In this document: piece after piece, positions 23,709 through 36,090 of the stretch | Layout of the letters: each line of letters opens with the position of its first letter | Position numbering within the stretch: the stretch's first letter is position 1 | Source of the DNA: Hoplostethus atlanticus | Lineage: Eukaryota > Chordata > Actinopteri > Trachichthyiformes > Trachichthyidae | DNA length: 64,000 bases | Direction of reading: 5' to 3' | NCBI GenBank assembly: GCA_034670405.1 | Contig: JAXDDX010000070.1 | Location: 1,312,001-1,376,000, forward strand | Program-made: the position numbers and the translations under genes | Notes under the pieces: model-generated | What the model was told of the DNA's origin: nothing | Database searches by the model: none | The model's input: the letters and a program-made list of their open reading frames with translations, nothing else

Positions 23709-25144
23709 TTGATGCTTATGTACTATTGAATAGTTTATGTTTTCCAACCATCTCAGTATAGTTTGAGTGTATAAACTGTTGTTTCTTTGTGTTTTTAATA
23801 CATTTTGTACTGTTGCTTTGGCAACATAGTTTCTGATAGACAGCCGTGTCGCTGAATTCAGCTGTGGGAGGTAATCCTACTTTCAGGGTAGTTCATTGTG
23901 ATACAGAGCTGTGACCACCGTCACCATCTTTGCGTCATAAGAAGCTGTCTGGCAGGAAACGAGGCCTTCAGCATCCCCCTGCATTCCTCTCAGCTGGCAG
24001 CATGACAGTGAGATGCCCCCCGTCTGACGATTTCCCGATCAGTCGGCGTACAACACTCAAAGAGTAAATCTGCTCTTATTGCCATAGTCCCAGGCTCTTG
24101 TATTAGGATAATAACATAAAAGCCAAGTTGCCCAGACAGTGCAATAAAAGCAGCTTTACGTAAATGGCAGCTAGGCACTCAGCAGCTTACCGTCACAATA
24201 GAGCAGGGGCTCACTGGGGGTTTTGTTCACAACAGTCACAGACACCAACAACAATGTTTCCTCATCTTCAGAGGGGGTTAGCTCAACAGCAGAGGGAAGA
24301 AAATACCTCATTCAAAAGAGCCAAATGTACCTGACTCACTGCTGCTGGGAATGAAGCCCCTCAATCTCCACCCACCATCAGACACTAACAGCGACCGGAG
24401 GACTTCTAAACAGCCTCCTCGTGACTTTAATAATTGTTTATTTCAGCGAACAACAATTCTGAGCGATCAAAGGGAAGCACGCAGATAATACTTGGCACTT
24501 GACTGAGATGGAGGAGTGTTGAAGTGTCGAAGAGAATAACACTCCACACCACAGGTTAACCAATTGAAGCTAAAAGAGTTGTACTGCTGCCAGGGAGTCG
24601 TGAATGGTGAAGAAGGATGCTGTTCTTTTCATCCTCCTTGTCTCTATCATATCTCTCTCAATTTAATTTCAGTCACTATATTTACCTGGCTGTTTACCAA
24701 AGCAGTAAACAAAATGGAAATTGTTCAAATCCATCAAATAGCAGTTGATACAATTCACCCTACTGATGATTCATTACTTGGTTTGAAAATGTGTACAACA
24801 CAATTCAACATAATCATTGTTTGTGTGCATGTCTCACTCTCTCTATCATAACCTCATTGTAACACACAGGTTTATTCACACACATGCCAGTGATGCAGTC
24901 GTGCTTGAAATTTTGTGATCCCCTTGTGCAATTATCGAATTTTACCATGCAGGTGTAACCCAGGTTTAATACTGAGTTTTAATATATTAAATTAACATGT
25001 AAAAGAAATACGGGTTTAAATAAAGAAGAAATGGCCTCTAAAGAAGAAAAAAAAACACACAGTAAAAAACATTAATTTGCTATTGGTGCATCTAGTAATT
25101 AAACATATGTCCAACCAATCAAATGCCATATCTGTAATTCAGAC

Positions 25145-25323
25145 ATGCCCAGTCACCTCTGTGCCAAGATTCCTGCACTGTCGGGAGGCGACAGAAGAGG
25201 CAAGACCTTTAAATGCCAACAGAAGCGAATGAAGCTGCTAGAAGTTGTTAAAATGGCGAAAACAGTGAATAAACGAAAAACCAAAAGGTGTGCTTTTCCA
25301 TCAGAAGCTTTCGTGAGAAATTG
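25145..25323 (+). pseudogene. Exon-like segment A of an unrecognised gene fragment
   Basis: An open stretch rich in Lys/Arg ends at a strong donor (TTG followed by GTGAGT). It could be the 5' partner of segment B at 26611-26748, with an L1 remnant in the intervening intron. The frame beginning MPSHLCAK does not join segment B in frame. Only another frame (ending SFREKL) would, and that frame has a TAA about 50 bases upstream. If it was an exon it now appears broken, or it is chance. Confidence 0.25.
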
Positions 25324-25344
25324 GTGAGTCAAATATAAACTTTT

Positions 25345-26140
25345 CCTTTTTTTCAATTTAAAGTTTTATTATTTTCAAAAATATTTAGACATACACACAA
25401 AACATACACAACCATTATAACACAATGACAAAAAAAATACATTAATAAGACTGTATGCCGTTTCCCTGGGTTTTGAGCCGTAGCCCCATTTTAAAGGATA
25501 TCTAGTGTTGAAAGCTAAATAATACTTTTAAAGATCTGGAAGGCCTAGCCCCCCGTTATGTCTGTCTATATGCATTTTAATACGATTAACCCTGGGTTTC
25601 TTTCTTACATTTCCTGACAATTGTATTTATCTCTTTAAAGAAGCTCTTACCTATGGGAGAGGGATTGCAGAAATAAGAAAAGTCAGCCTGGGCAACGCCT
25701 TAATTTTTATTGTATCAGTACGCCCCCATAATGAAATAGGGAGGGATTTCCATCTCTCTAGGTCATTTTTAATATCTACTGAGAGGTTTTTTTTATATTA
25801 AATGGGACAATATCATGTATGTCAGTTTTAAGAATTACACCTAGATATCTGATGCCCTGGGGGGTCCATCTAAAGGGCAAGTTTCCCATGAGGGCTCTAG
25901 TGCAATGTACATTCAATGGTAAGGCTTCAGACGTTTCCCAATTGACCTTGTATCCCAATAAAGTTCCAAAATAATCAATGGTCTCTAGAGTCTCCTTTAG
26001 GGAATCTTGTGGATTGGTCACTGTAAGCAAGATATCATCTGCATAAAGGCAAATTTTCATTTCAGTTTTAGGAGCAGCAATACCATGTATATTTGGGTTG
26101 TCCCTGATCAGTACTGCCAATAAAACATTTCTGTGCCCAG
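25345..26140 (-). mobile_element. 5'-truncated L1-type LINE, reverse transcriptase remnant
   Basis: The minus-strand frame shows LIRDNPNIHGI, then ICLYADDILLTVTNPQDSLK with the YADD catalytic motif (about 26026-26046), LLGYKVNWETSEALPLN and GIRYLGV, the order found in L1 reverse transcriptases. Further downstream, frameshifted, it reads LERWKSLP and a LPRLTFL-like part. The recognisable sequence stops abruptly near 26140 (5' truncation). The 3' end near 25345 has an AATAAAAC...A-rich tail. It is inactive: most of ORF2 is missing and frames are broken. Confidence 0.85.
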
Positions 26141-26610
26141 ATTTGAAAGATGGTATAATATTCTAGAACATTTAACCGGCCTGTTGATCCCACCTACATC
26201 CCGCACTGTGACAGTAACCTTTTTCAACAATGATTTATCAGCCTGTGGCATAATTTTCTTTTCTGAAAGTAATTTCTCCCAGCTCCCCTCTAAATAGTGT
26301 AAACAAATACAAAAATAGTCCTCTGTGTACAAAGTACAACAAGAACCAACCGGTTCCTACAAAAAACAAAAAGGTTTTGTAGGTCTGTAGATGAATTCAT
26401 ACGTATAAAAATAAATGTAGGAGACATTTAAGTCATTGTCACTTAGAATAAATAGAAATTACAGAAAAGATTTCTCTTTTTGTTAACAGTTTCTATATGA
26501 GATCAAATCCTAGACTTTCAGGCTCCCCTTGTAGATGTCACCATACAAACTGCTAGAACAAACAAAGATGGTAAAATCTATTTTTGCTTTCTTTGAACTC
26601 TTGTGTAGGA

Positions 26611-26748
26611 CACAGACGATGAGGACGTATTCACTGAGGGGATGAAAGTTGGCATTGTGATGGTGAAAGGAGGAGAGGACATCATTGACGTGTCAGTGGT
26701 CCTTGAGGAAGCGATGATCCTGTCTGATCCGAACAGACAAACCATGTA
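26611..26748 (+). pseudogene. Exon-like segment B, acidic C-terminal exon
   Basis: A good acceptor (pyrimidine-rich stretch ending TGTGTAG) precedes an open frame of 46 codons to TAA: DTDDEDVFTEGMKVGIVMVK, then GGEDIIDVSVVLEEAMIL and a short tail. The GMKVGI...VVLEEAMIL pattern resembles the C-terminal region of a multi-copy family of uncharacterised teleost proteins, recalled and not checked. Likely a fragment of a duplicated or decayed gene; function unknown. Confidence 0.4.
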
Positions 26749-28356
26749 ACCCTGATCTCTGATGGATCATCTCATGCAAGTGCATCAGCTTTAAAATGGA
26801 CATTTTTGATTTAAGTTCATATTTTTATGTTTTGCACTTTATTAAATGAGTGGACTAGCTCAAATATTTTAGAATTTTTGCATCTTTTCAAACTACCAAT
26901 TGAAAACATTACAAGTGTTGTTAAGTGTTGAAGCATTCAGTACTCAGTCTCACGGTAGTTTTAACAGTTCAGTCCTATGGAATGGGTGGAGATTGTGTAC
27001 ATGCAGACAAAAGTTAGTTGAAGTCTTTTTTTTCCGTTGTTTATATTCAGATACTGAGTGGTGCGGGCACATAATGCAGAACAGTTTTGTTGTTTCCATT
27101 TATTTTTTGTATTTTAGTATTTTCAGTTGTATGGTGACAGGTGATATTGAGCACATGTGCAGTTGAAGACATTCATTCTTTTAAAATAGCAAATTGTCAC
27201 ATTAATACTTCCAGTGTTTTAAGTTTTAAGTAAATTTTATGCAGGAGGTTGAGTAAGTCTTGAGTAAGACTGTTGGCAAAATATGTGCACCAATAAATGT
27301 TAAACTGGTTGGATGTAAATGTTTATCATACTTATACACTTATTTTGTTAAATCAGTTTTTTTTTAATTAAAATTATTTTAATTAGGTTTTGCTAAGCAT
27401 GATTTTAAATGATTCAGTCAAATAGCCAATCTGAAATAGATTTTGAAGTTTAAACAACTGAAAATGGAGTTAAATGAATGTACAAATTTAAATCAAATGG
27501 ACTAAGACAAACTTAACACAACAGGCTACATTAGTTGTGTTCATAAATTAATTTAATTCAAATGGACAGACCTTTTTAATTAAGCTGAAATAGATTTGAA
27601 CTACCCTAAGCAGTTCAATCAATTAACAAATCTAAATCAACCAAATTAAAACAAAAGGTTTACACAACAAGGGATATTTAATCAAGATAACATTTGGTGA
27701 CGTTATAAGAACAAATTGTCAGAAAAGCTTGAGTCTCTTACTTACAAATGGATACCATGTAATTTCTATAATAACCATAAGATAGTCGGAATTGATATTT
27801 TCCAATTAGATCACCATTCAGGGTTCATGAAATACCAGGAAGCCATTACTGTACCACATTCAATAAAGCAGAAATTGACACTCCTACATACATTTCCTGT
27901 GTTCTAATGTGAATTTGTATTTTTTTTCAATGTTGACATTGCTTTGTTTCCATGTTGTACATCAATATCTCAGAAGCTCACCCTCTCAAGCCAGTGCTTG
28001 TCAAGCCCATTTGATAACATGACAGGAAATAGGAACATTAAAGAAAATAACATAGGAAATTAAAGAAAAAACACTAATAGTTCTACAAAACTGTGTTCTA
28101 TTGATATCAGAGCATGAATCTACTTCCAGGGGCCTGTTCCAGAAAGCGGGTTTAGTGAAAACTCTGAGTTTGTTAACCCTGAGATGAGGGAAACTCTGGG
28201 TTTTCCGTTCCAGAAAGAGAGGTAACTCAAACTCTGATTCAGTTACCATGGTAACTGACTCTGTGAACCTAACCTGCTCGCTGGCAGGTTTTCTTGAACA
28301 AACCCTGACTTTCTCCCTGTCTCCTCCCTCTGCTGAACCTGAAGCAGCTGTCGGAC

Positions 28357-28460
28357 ATGGCGTGTCCTTTCCTCGGTAACCCGATCAATATTCAAGCGGA
28401 AGTAATTCGCATAGCCTTATGTCGGGAGAGGATTTTGAGACCCCGATTAGATGTTCTATG
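28357..28460 (+). pseudogene. Harbinger transposase, N-terminal fragment
   Basis: The frame MACPFLGNPINIQAEVIRIA continues LCRERILRPRLDVL, matching the typical start of fish Harbinger transposases (MACPF, RRERI-RDRLD). The catalytic core is absent. Confidence 0.75.
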
Positions 28461-28732
28461 TCCAGGATGGAAGAGCTGTCCGAGATATAATATGCCGTTT
28501 ACAGTTCACGGATTAAGCTACCACCACCCCGAGCAGTCAAATAAAGACACCTTTCATTTGGTCTTCTTTATTTCCTACAAATACAAAAGCAACAGTTCGT
28601 ATTTTTATATTGTTCCAACAACACATTTCACCTGTGACCATGCACCCACCTCTAACTTATGTTAGAGTAATTCAATTTCTAGATCTGCCTTTCTAATTTG
28701 CCACCCCAAGTACACCATTTGAAGTATGTCTG

Positions 28733-28868
28733 GCCCAGACAGCTCAGTTGGTAGAGCATGAGACTCTCAGTCTCAGGGTTGTGGGTTCGATCCCCACATA
28801 GTGTTAACTATCACCTTTGTAAGTCGCTTTGGATTAAAGAGTCTGCTAAATGACTCTATTGTAATGTT
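28733..28868 (+). mobile_element. tRNA-Lys-like SINE nested in Harbinger
   Basis: The head AGCTCAGTTGGTAGAGCATG (A box) plus GGTTCGATCC (B box) matches tRNA-Lys best. The anticodon position reads CTC instead of CTT and the acceptor arms do not pair, so it is not a tRNA gene. The tail TTTGTAAGTCGCTTTGGATT then AAAGAGTCTGCTAAATGAC is the conserved fish SINE tail also seen at 3395-3443. Confidence 0.85.
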
Positions 28869-28869
28869 T

Positions 28870-29110
28870 TTATATTTCATTTTCAGCTGCTGCCAAGAGC
28901 GCTTTGCGCCCGTGGGATTGCACCTAAATGAAAATATATTTTTTCCAATACCATTCCACCACTTTCTCACATGTAGGTAATATTATAAGAAAGTGTGGTT
29001 AAATGTTAAATGAATACACTACTGCATTCAAACGTACGCATTGATTCGGGCAGCGATTCTCTCCCACGCCAATTCCCTCTACTTTACGACCCTTCTGCTT
29101 GCCATGGTGA
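28870..29110 (-). pseudogene. Harbinger Myb/SANT-like protein remnant
   Basis: On the minus strand, LAWERIAARINA lies near 29050-29090 and NPTGAKRSWQQLKMKYKNI near 28860-28930, in different frames. Both are landmarks of the trihelix/Myb-like protein that Harbinger elements encode next to the transposase. The SINE at 28733-28868 cuts it off directly after KMKYKNI. Confidence 0.7.
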
Positions 29111-29499
29111 ATCGTAGTATCGGACCTCCATTGATGATGGCTTTTTATTGTCGTCGCGCACGCGCTTAACTCAAGGTGAACATACTCAAAGTTGATTGAA
29201 CTAACTCAAATCAGCCGTTCTGGAACCGAAAACTCAGACTTTGCCATCTCGGAATTAATCAACTCAGAGTGCAGGGTTAGACTCAGAGTTTGCTGAACCT
29301 GCTTCTTGGAACAGGCCCCTGGATGCAAGCTCCACATCAGTATTGAGCTTGTGCATGTTTTGGCGAGAGCGAGCATGTTCAACATGTGAGCACGAGTAGT
29401 CCCACGAGTAGTGGTCACCAATGTTGGTGTAACACCGATAATTCATGTTTATGAATGAGAAAACATGATACTGTGATTGCCCTTAATATCAGGTTAAAT

Positions 29500-30285
29500 C
29501 TGGCGGTGTTATATGAATCTGGCCCATTATGTCTTAAATCTGTTTGTCTGGTGTGGATAGTGTTCTTTTCTTTGCAGGCTTCATTCTGTTTTCTGTAAAC
29601 AGAGTTGATGTGATTTACCAAAAAGGACATTCTACCAGAAGGATTTTGGCTTGTTGAGGTGTGTTTTGCCAAACTCCAGCCGGGCTTTCTTGAATCTCTC
29701 TCTCTCTCTCAGCAGTGGGGTCCTCCGGGGTCTCCTACCATAGAAGCCTTTTCCATTGAGTTGTCCACAGATAGCAGCGAGTTGAAACTGTTGTCCCTTG
29801 TGTCTGAAGGTCAGCTTGAATCTGTTTTGCAGTTGTCCAAGGGTCTTTCTCCACCATTCAATCAATTCTTCGCTGCAATCTTTATCTACTTTTCTCTTGC
29901 GGCCACGTCCATGGAGGTTGGCTACAGTGCCATGGGCCTTAAACGTCTTGATAATATTGCGCAGGGTTGACACAAGGACATCAAGGTCTCTGGAGATGGT
30001 CCATGCTTCCGTCTGACCTCAGATATTCTCTGCTTTTCTTTCTTTTCTCCATGCTCAGTGTGGTACACAGACACAAAACAGAATGAGCACTTTTCTCCAT
30101 TCAAACTGGTTGAATGAGTGATTATTGGATTGCAGGCAGCTGTGACTCACCACAGGTGATTTCAATTACTAATTAAAGTAGAATCACCTGCTTGAAATCC
30201 AATTATTTCTCAGAACTTCTGAAAGGTGCCAATCATATTGTCCAGGCCATTTTAGTATTTCTGTGTGGAATAATAATGGAATGAG
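29500..30285 (-). mobile_element. Tc1-like transposon remnant
   Basis: On the minus strand the frame contains LRNIIKTFKAHGTVANLHGRG, then GRKRKVD, GRRPRRTPLL, KKARLEFGKTHLNKPKSFW, the paired-like DNA-binding region and start of the catalytic domain of fish Tc1 transposase. A TAG follows FW, and the rest is frameshifted (fragments like VYRKQNEACKEKNT). The 5' outer part (30120-30285) includes GGCCTGGACAATATGATTGG, a decayed terminal repeat. Inactive. Confidence 0.85.
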
Positions 30286-30850
30286 CTAGATACTTGTTTC
30301 AGCTTTTGTTATCTGTTTTATTGAAAGACGTATTACAATAAGATCCAAACTGGGCGACATACCAAGTTCCATCAGGGCAGGTGGATCTGTCTGAGGGGAT
30401 CAGCTCAGTGTTGACAACCCTAGGTGGCTGAGGATCTCCTGCTTCACCACCCTGTAGTAGAGGGCTTCTTCTCCCAAGAGCGAGTAGTAGGCTCATTGTG
30501 CCTCAACACAGAGGAACGGTGCGAGGACAGAAGCTCCACTCCCAGGGGTCGAAGGATATGCTTCCACATCATCCTGCTCATTCATCTTGGAGAGGCGCTG
30601 GTACAGTTACCACGGTTACCACCTACAGCCACAGAATGCAATGCAGAATTTAGAGTGCAGCTTTATCAATGTAAAAGGAATTACACCAGGAGCTGTGGAC
30701 AGTGTGACTACCCACTATTGCTGCTAAAGCTACACCACCACATAATAAACTACAGTTCTTATCTTCCAACTGGTGTCCTTTATTTTCAGCTGTTACGATG
30801 TCGGCTTCTGTAATCCCAGACCAATAAGGAGATCAAACCGTCTCAAGAGA

Positions 30851-31027
30851 GATTTGTATCTGTAACCCATCATTTGAAAACATGTGAGCTGACTTGTAAA
30901 TATACAGCAACATTTGTGAATAAATAAATAAACACCTTTAGTTTTTCACAGATATATCATGATTTGACCACAAACACTAAGATTTTTACAAATATGTTTT
31001 TCAAATGATGGGTTACAGATACAAATC
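30851..31027. mobile_element. 177-bp inverted-repeat element (MITE-like)
   Basis: The left arm (about 33 bp from GATTTGTATCTGTAACCCAT) and the right arm ending ATGGGTTACAGATACAAATC are near-perfect reverse complements separated by about 110 A/T-rich bases. It carries no ORF. Flanks show no clear target duplication, so the mechanism is open. Confidence 0.75.
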
Positions 31028-32310
31028 ATTATTTGTGGATTGTGTTTTAGGCACGAGTCGTGTGATATCTGTGTCTCCCTGTGAGGCTGTTTTACCTCCA
31101 TACATGAATCCCTAGCTCCCAAAGTAAACTAGTGGTGGATGCTACACAATTCACTTTATCTAAGCTTCCTGCTATCATACAGGCACAGTGAGCTCTGCAA
31201 GTAAACAGACCACTGGACTGTGTTGGACTACAACAACATAACTCAGCAAATACAAATCTGACTATATAATGCCATTATCCGATCATGCTTGTCAACTGGA
31301 ACAGCATTTCTAGCACAGTTGAAAAAGCTCCATCACCTCCTTCCGATTCAAAACTGAAAATGCCCCATGACTAATACAAATAGCTGAAATATAGTATAAT
31401 ACAAAATAAAAGGTGAATGGAGGATGTCAGAGTTGGTGGTACAAATGTATTTTACCAGGAAAAGAAGAATAAACAAGACAACTTTAAACATGTCATCCCC
31501 CTCTTGGCCAATCGGTATCAAATACGTCACAATTGTAGCGCCCCCTTTGGACCAATCAGAATTTTCAAAATGCCAGAAGACAGTGGTGAGATGCATCATT
31601 CGTCAAAATCCAATCAGTGGTGTCTGAGGCGTCAGAGATATCGCATGTGACAGATTTCATCGTTGGGGACAAAAACTAAAAAAAGAAAATCACAGTTAAG
31701 ATAAATAAGGAATAATAAGGTCGTGGTCTCCACTGACGACCGACAGATATTGGTTCAGAAACCGATTATCAGAAAACATACCACGAACACACCGATGACC
31801 ACGGCCGGTAACAGTGGATGTCATTGGTGGCCTGAGGAGCTGTGAATTGAACAACATGGGAGTCCCAGAGCTTTGCGCCAGGCATCAGAACAAAGTCAAT
31901 GAGAAAACAGTGAAGCCAATCTTATTTTTATTTTTTTAAGACCGTTAGTCCTCCGACGGGACGCCTGGTAATCACAGCCAATTGGTTCTTAAAGCTCTGG
32001 GGATCGAGAGAGAAACAAGTGACTGCTACTATTTCTACAGCATTTCCATCTATAGGCTGATGAGTCCTGCAGCACATTATCTTCCCTTTGTAATAGTATA
32101 ATTGCTACCAGTGACGCATTGTCTTCCAACTCTTACTATCCTGGATGTAAAATATTGTTCAAGGTCAGTGAGCTTCTCTGAGAGCTGAAAAATAAATAGG
32201 GATGAGGATCGTAACAGCAGCCGTGGATCATCTGACTGAGCTAAAGGACACAGCAGCAGCTCAGGAATAAGAAAAGTTAAAGTGCTGGTGTGTCTTTGAG
32301 AGAAAGAGAG

Positions 32311-32334
32311 GTGTGTGTGTGTGTGTGTGTGTGT
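32311..32334. repeat. (GT)n microsatellite
   Basis: Twelve GT units. Confidence 0.95.
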
Positions 32335-33129
32335 TAGGATTAGAAAGATCTATCTTTTAGATAAGATTGGGACTTTTATTAAAAACTGGATCTGGCCAGT
32401 CAATATTCCTCCTCCGATATGATGGAGGTTTTACTCCACACCTCCACTAAAACCAGCCTCACCATGAACATCCTTCACTGTTGCTATTGGTGATGTACCT
32501 TGCATTCCTGGTCCATTTTGTTGTTTGGTGTATTTTTCATATTCCTGTGGATAAGTGGGTTAATGCAGACGATGTGACGTCAGGCCCACATACAATGGGC
32601 GCAACTACAATGTTTGATATGAGAAAAATCTAAACGATCTAAAACATCAACGGTAATCGTCAGGTTTTGGTGTCAGCTCCTCAGAATCAAGGGCTTCTTT
32701 CTAGAGCGACGTTCAACAATCATACTGTACAGGAGAAATCCATCAGAGAAGAGGAGAGGGACCAATTTCTCCACCAACAGTAGCCAAGATAGACCAGAAT
32801 GCAGTGCAGCTACAAACCATGTTGAGTTTTGAGTGAAGGGTTCTTGACTGGAAACTCCCATTCTCCTGCCGTTCTCATTATTGCTGTATCCACCAAACCA
32901 ACGGCTGGATGCAACAAGTGGAGGCAAGTTAGGAGGCAAGGTAGGAGGCAAGGTAGACGAGACACGCCGAGGGAAGGTAGATACAAACAAAAAGCTAAAT
33001 TACAAAACTTCATTCCAAAATAACTCCTGGAATGGATGATATGTACCGGCGTAAGAGGATCCCAGAGTGGAGCTGCTAACCCAGCTAAAAGAATTTCACG
33101 AGTGTTTCAACGGAGAGTTTCGGTGTCTC

Positions 33130-33290
33130 GTGCCTGTTTCATTGGTTTTCCACCTGGACAAGAATGCATTTTTGGGGGGGGAAGCTGAATCCTTGTAGCT
33201 TTTTTTTTTGGCATGAAAATAGTCACAGTTGAAGATACTGAATATCGGAATATCAGTTTCGGCCTTCTAAAACCCTCAGTCAAACCCAAA
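33130..33290 (+). mobile_element. Dispersed repeat family, copy 4
   Basis: Has TTTTCCACCTGGACAAGAAT, GGCATGAAAATAGTCAC, AGATACTGAATATCGGAATA and CCTTCTAAAACCCTCAGTCAAACCC in family order. Confidence 0.65.
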
Positions 33291-33926
33291 GTGTGTGCAA
33301 ACCCAGTGTTCAATAAGAAACCATGCCCACAGCTGAATTATTGTCTTCATGAAAAGGAGACAATGAGAAGGACAATATGAAGTTTTTAGATGTTCCTCTT
33401 CCCGTCCATTCATGCCTGCTTCAGGTGAGACCAAACTCTCATCTGAGACCCTGTGAATTCACGGTGCTGCCACCTTAACATTTGCCATAACATTTTTTTT
33501 GCTTGTTTTGTTCTCTCTCAAATTCTTATTGTTTGATTTTTAAGAAGTTTTGTTTGATTATAGTGGCACGAACCTGATTCCATATGCACCGTATTCAGGC
33601 CGTCTTCAGAGGCGCTGTGTTCAGAGAGGTCGCATCACGCTGTAAATAAGGAGCACTCTCTGAACATGACGAGAATACGAAGGAAGCAAGGACCTAGGTG
33701 GAAAACACCAGCGTTGAGCTTGTGTGTCTGCCTCCAGGTGAACAGGCGGCGGTGGTGACGGGCTCGCTGGAATGTTTTTTTTCCTTTCTGTGGTTTGAAT
33801 GTTGTTGTCAGTGTGTTTGGAGGAGATTCACAGCGGTGCGGTTTAAGATAGACCTGTCAGCATGAAGACACACAAACACACCGCAGACAACCATGCAGCC
33901 ATGCTCTGGCAACCACAATGTACCAT

Positions 33927-33928
<2 letters not shown>

Positions 33929-33966
<38 letters not shown>
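33929..33966. repeat. (AC)n microsatellite
   Basis: Nineteen AC units. Confidence 0.95.
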
Positions 33967-33968
<2 letters not shown>

Positions 33969-34810
33969 CAGAACATCTCACTGACTTATGGTAGAACGTC
34001 TCCGTGATGGTTTCAGAGCCTGAGACAAAGTGCTGTAAAAGACCAGATGCCATTTTGAACGCCATTTCCAACACTCGAGTCGGGACTCTTTCAAAATAAA
34101 CACCATCTTCGCTGTCATCAGCTAATGACGATCACGCTTGATAGGTCAAGTGGAGGCAGACAACAGCAGCATGTAGATGGAGGCTGAAGACGCGCTGAGA
34201 ATGAAACGCTGCTCATTGGTTTCTATCCGCACCTATCTCGCCTCGCCTGCCAGTCCATCACAAACGCTTCAGAGCTTAGCAAATGTCAGAGGGGAATTTA
34301 AGAGGCTAATCGGAGTGCATGTTGTGTCAGGAAGGAATGTAGGAAACTATTTCATTTCAAATTGCCTGCGCATTTATTCAAGACCTGCTATTTAAAAAGA
34401 AAAAAGGTGTTGAACTGCCAAGCAGAAGTGATGCTACTGAGCTGCCAGTTTGCCGGAGATAAATACGTCTGAGGTTTTGCATTCCACACATACTAAGACA
34501 GGTCTCAGAACAGTTTTCAAAGCTTATATGTAGTCAAACTTGGCCTAACACGGGCAGCTAAAGGGTACAGGACATTGATAACAACAACTGTGGTTCCAGT
34601 GAACATCTCTGATACCCTTTAGGTGGAGAGAAACCCGTCTCTGGTCACATCGATAGGAACTCAGCTCGACTCGTGATTCGTTGGCATCACTTGTCTTTTT
34701 GTTTCTCTTTGCACGAGGAGACAGAATCAGAGGACACGGCACATCGAGGTAACTCATTGGTTCATCGGTTTCTACAAAATAAGGCATGTTTTATGTTATC
34801 CACAATAAGC

Positions 34811-34960
34811 GCATGTTTTAGTTTTTTTTTATGTTTGGCTTTATTTGCCAGTCAGTAGAGAGAGACAGGAAAGATCAGGTGAGAGAGGAGGGATGACATG
34901 CAACATAGGTCCCGGGCCGGATTCGAACCCATAGTACTCTATGTTGTAAGACTGACAGTT
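34811..34960 (-). mobile_element. tRNA-derived SINE, 5'-truncated
   Basis: On the minus strand a B-box-like GGGTTCGAATCCGGCCCGGG is followed by TGTTGCATGTCATCCCTCCT, a CTCTC-rich stretch, CCTGTCTCTCTCTACTG and an AAATAAAGCC end with an A-rich tail. This is the layout of an abundant fish SINE. The A-box part is missing or unrecognisable. Confidence 0.65.
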
Positions 34961-35689
34961 TCCCTTCCCTGTGCCGAAGGTTTCCTGGCTGAGCATGGTT
35001 ATTTGTTTATGGTATATGAAAAAAAAAAAGGCTGCACTAAGATTTGAGATTGGCACACAAACCAGACTAGACACTTCTTGTTCCTCTCAGTTTCGTTTAC
35101 TCGTAGACCAACGGGACAGTTTTCACCTTGGGACTCAAGATGAAACTATAGGTGGGCTGTATGTTTTTGCTGCTCCTTTTCTCTCACTTCCCATGTTACG
35201 TTTCTTTTCCTTTATCTTTGGAAGAAATTTCTCGGAAAATGGGACCAAATGTTGAAGCTGAAGTTGGAATCATTATTTTCATTTGTTGTTTATTGAAAAT
35301 AATTGTTAGTCAATTAATAGATTACCAAAATAATAGTTGTTGCAGCTTCTCTGGTCTACGTAGAATCAAAGCTGGTGCATGTCTTTAACACCACCCAGAC
35401 CTCTGCTGCTATTAGATGGGAGGCTTTCAAAGCATTTATCAGAGGCCAAGTATGTAGCAAGCTCGGTACATACAGTTTGACTCAACCCTCTCGATCTCCT
35501 GTCGAACTCACTCTCCCCCACACACAGGTTAAAAGGGCCTGGCTGCAATCGGCCTTAATTGGCCGGTGGTGGATACAGGAAGAATCAGCCCACTGGCTCA
35601 GTTCTCTCCTGCACCCCCAGCCTCCCCGCCAGTCTGCCACAAAGTAAAAAAAAAAAAAGCATGTACAGGAACAAATTAGAAGCCTTTGT

Positions 35690-36090
35690 TATACAGTTGA
35701 GTTGCAATACCGTTTCCACATCACCTCTCTTTTTGGCTTTGAGGAGGAATCGAGATAGGAACAAGAAATCACAGAATCTCTCTTTTCGCAGATGATGTAA
35801 TCTTGTTCTGTCCAAACCTGCTCTGCTGGAGCCTATCAACCTTTTAGGGAAATGATCTTCAATCATGTTACTCAACGAGGGAGAGAGTGCCACCCAACCG
35901 CCTCTGCTTATCTCTATCATCGGTAGGATAAACATATTAACAATGAATACATCACCAACCAACATCAAGTATTCGGCACCACGATGCAATTCATGTTCAA
36001 AAATGAAGACAATCTTTACTGACTGACTTCATCTGGAAGAATAAGCGTCCTAAAGCCTTTTCGACAGGATTAGTTTTCAGGAGTAATTGT
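35690..36090 (+). mobile_element. L1-type LINE remnant
   Basis: Frame fragments match L1 reverse transcriptase order: LALRRNRDRNK near 35735, SLFADDVILFCPN at 35775-35820 (F/YADD catalytic motif), and TDFIWKNKRPKAFSTGL near 36021-36070. Intervening sequence is scrambled by indels. Inactive, independent of the copy at 25345-26140 and in the opposite orientation. Confidence 0.75.

Larger units (their letters stand above)
28130..29318. mobile_element. PIF/Harbinger transposon remnant
   Basis: The ends GGGCCTGTTCCAGAAAGC (left) and the inverted GGGCCTGTTCCAAGAAGC (right) are terminal repeats whose similarity extends inward (AACTCTGAGT motifs). The flanking triplets are CAG (28127-28129) and CTG (29319-29321), both fitting the CWG target I recall for fish Harbingers, though not identical. 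Inside are the start of a transposase (plus strand) and pieces of a Myb/SANT-like protein (minus strand), the usual convergent pair. Most of the transposase is deleted and a SINE is inserted, so it is inactive. Confidence 0.85.

Noticed and set aside
28733-28805. tRNA gene with CTC anticodon
   Set aside because: Acceptor arms do not pair and a SINE tail follows, so it is the head of a tRNA-derived SINE.
30299-30496. Minus-strand ORF with CPDGTWYVAQFGSYC
   Set aside because: Short, no recognised family and no splice or retro-element context; kept as unexplained.
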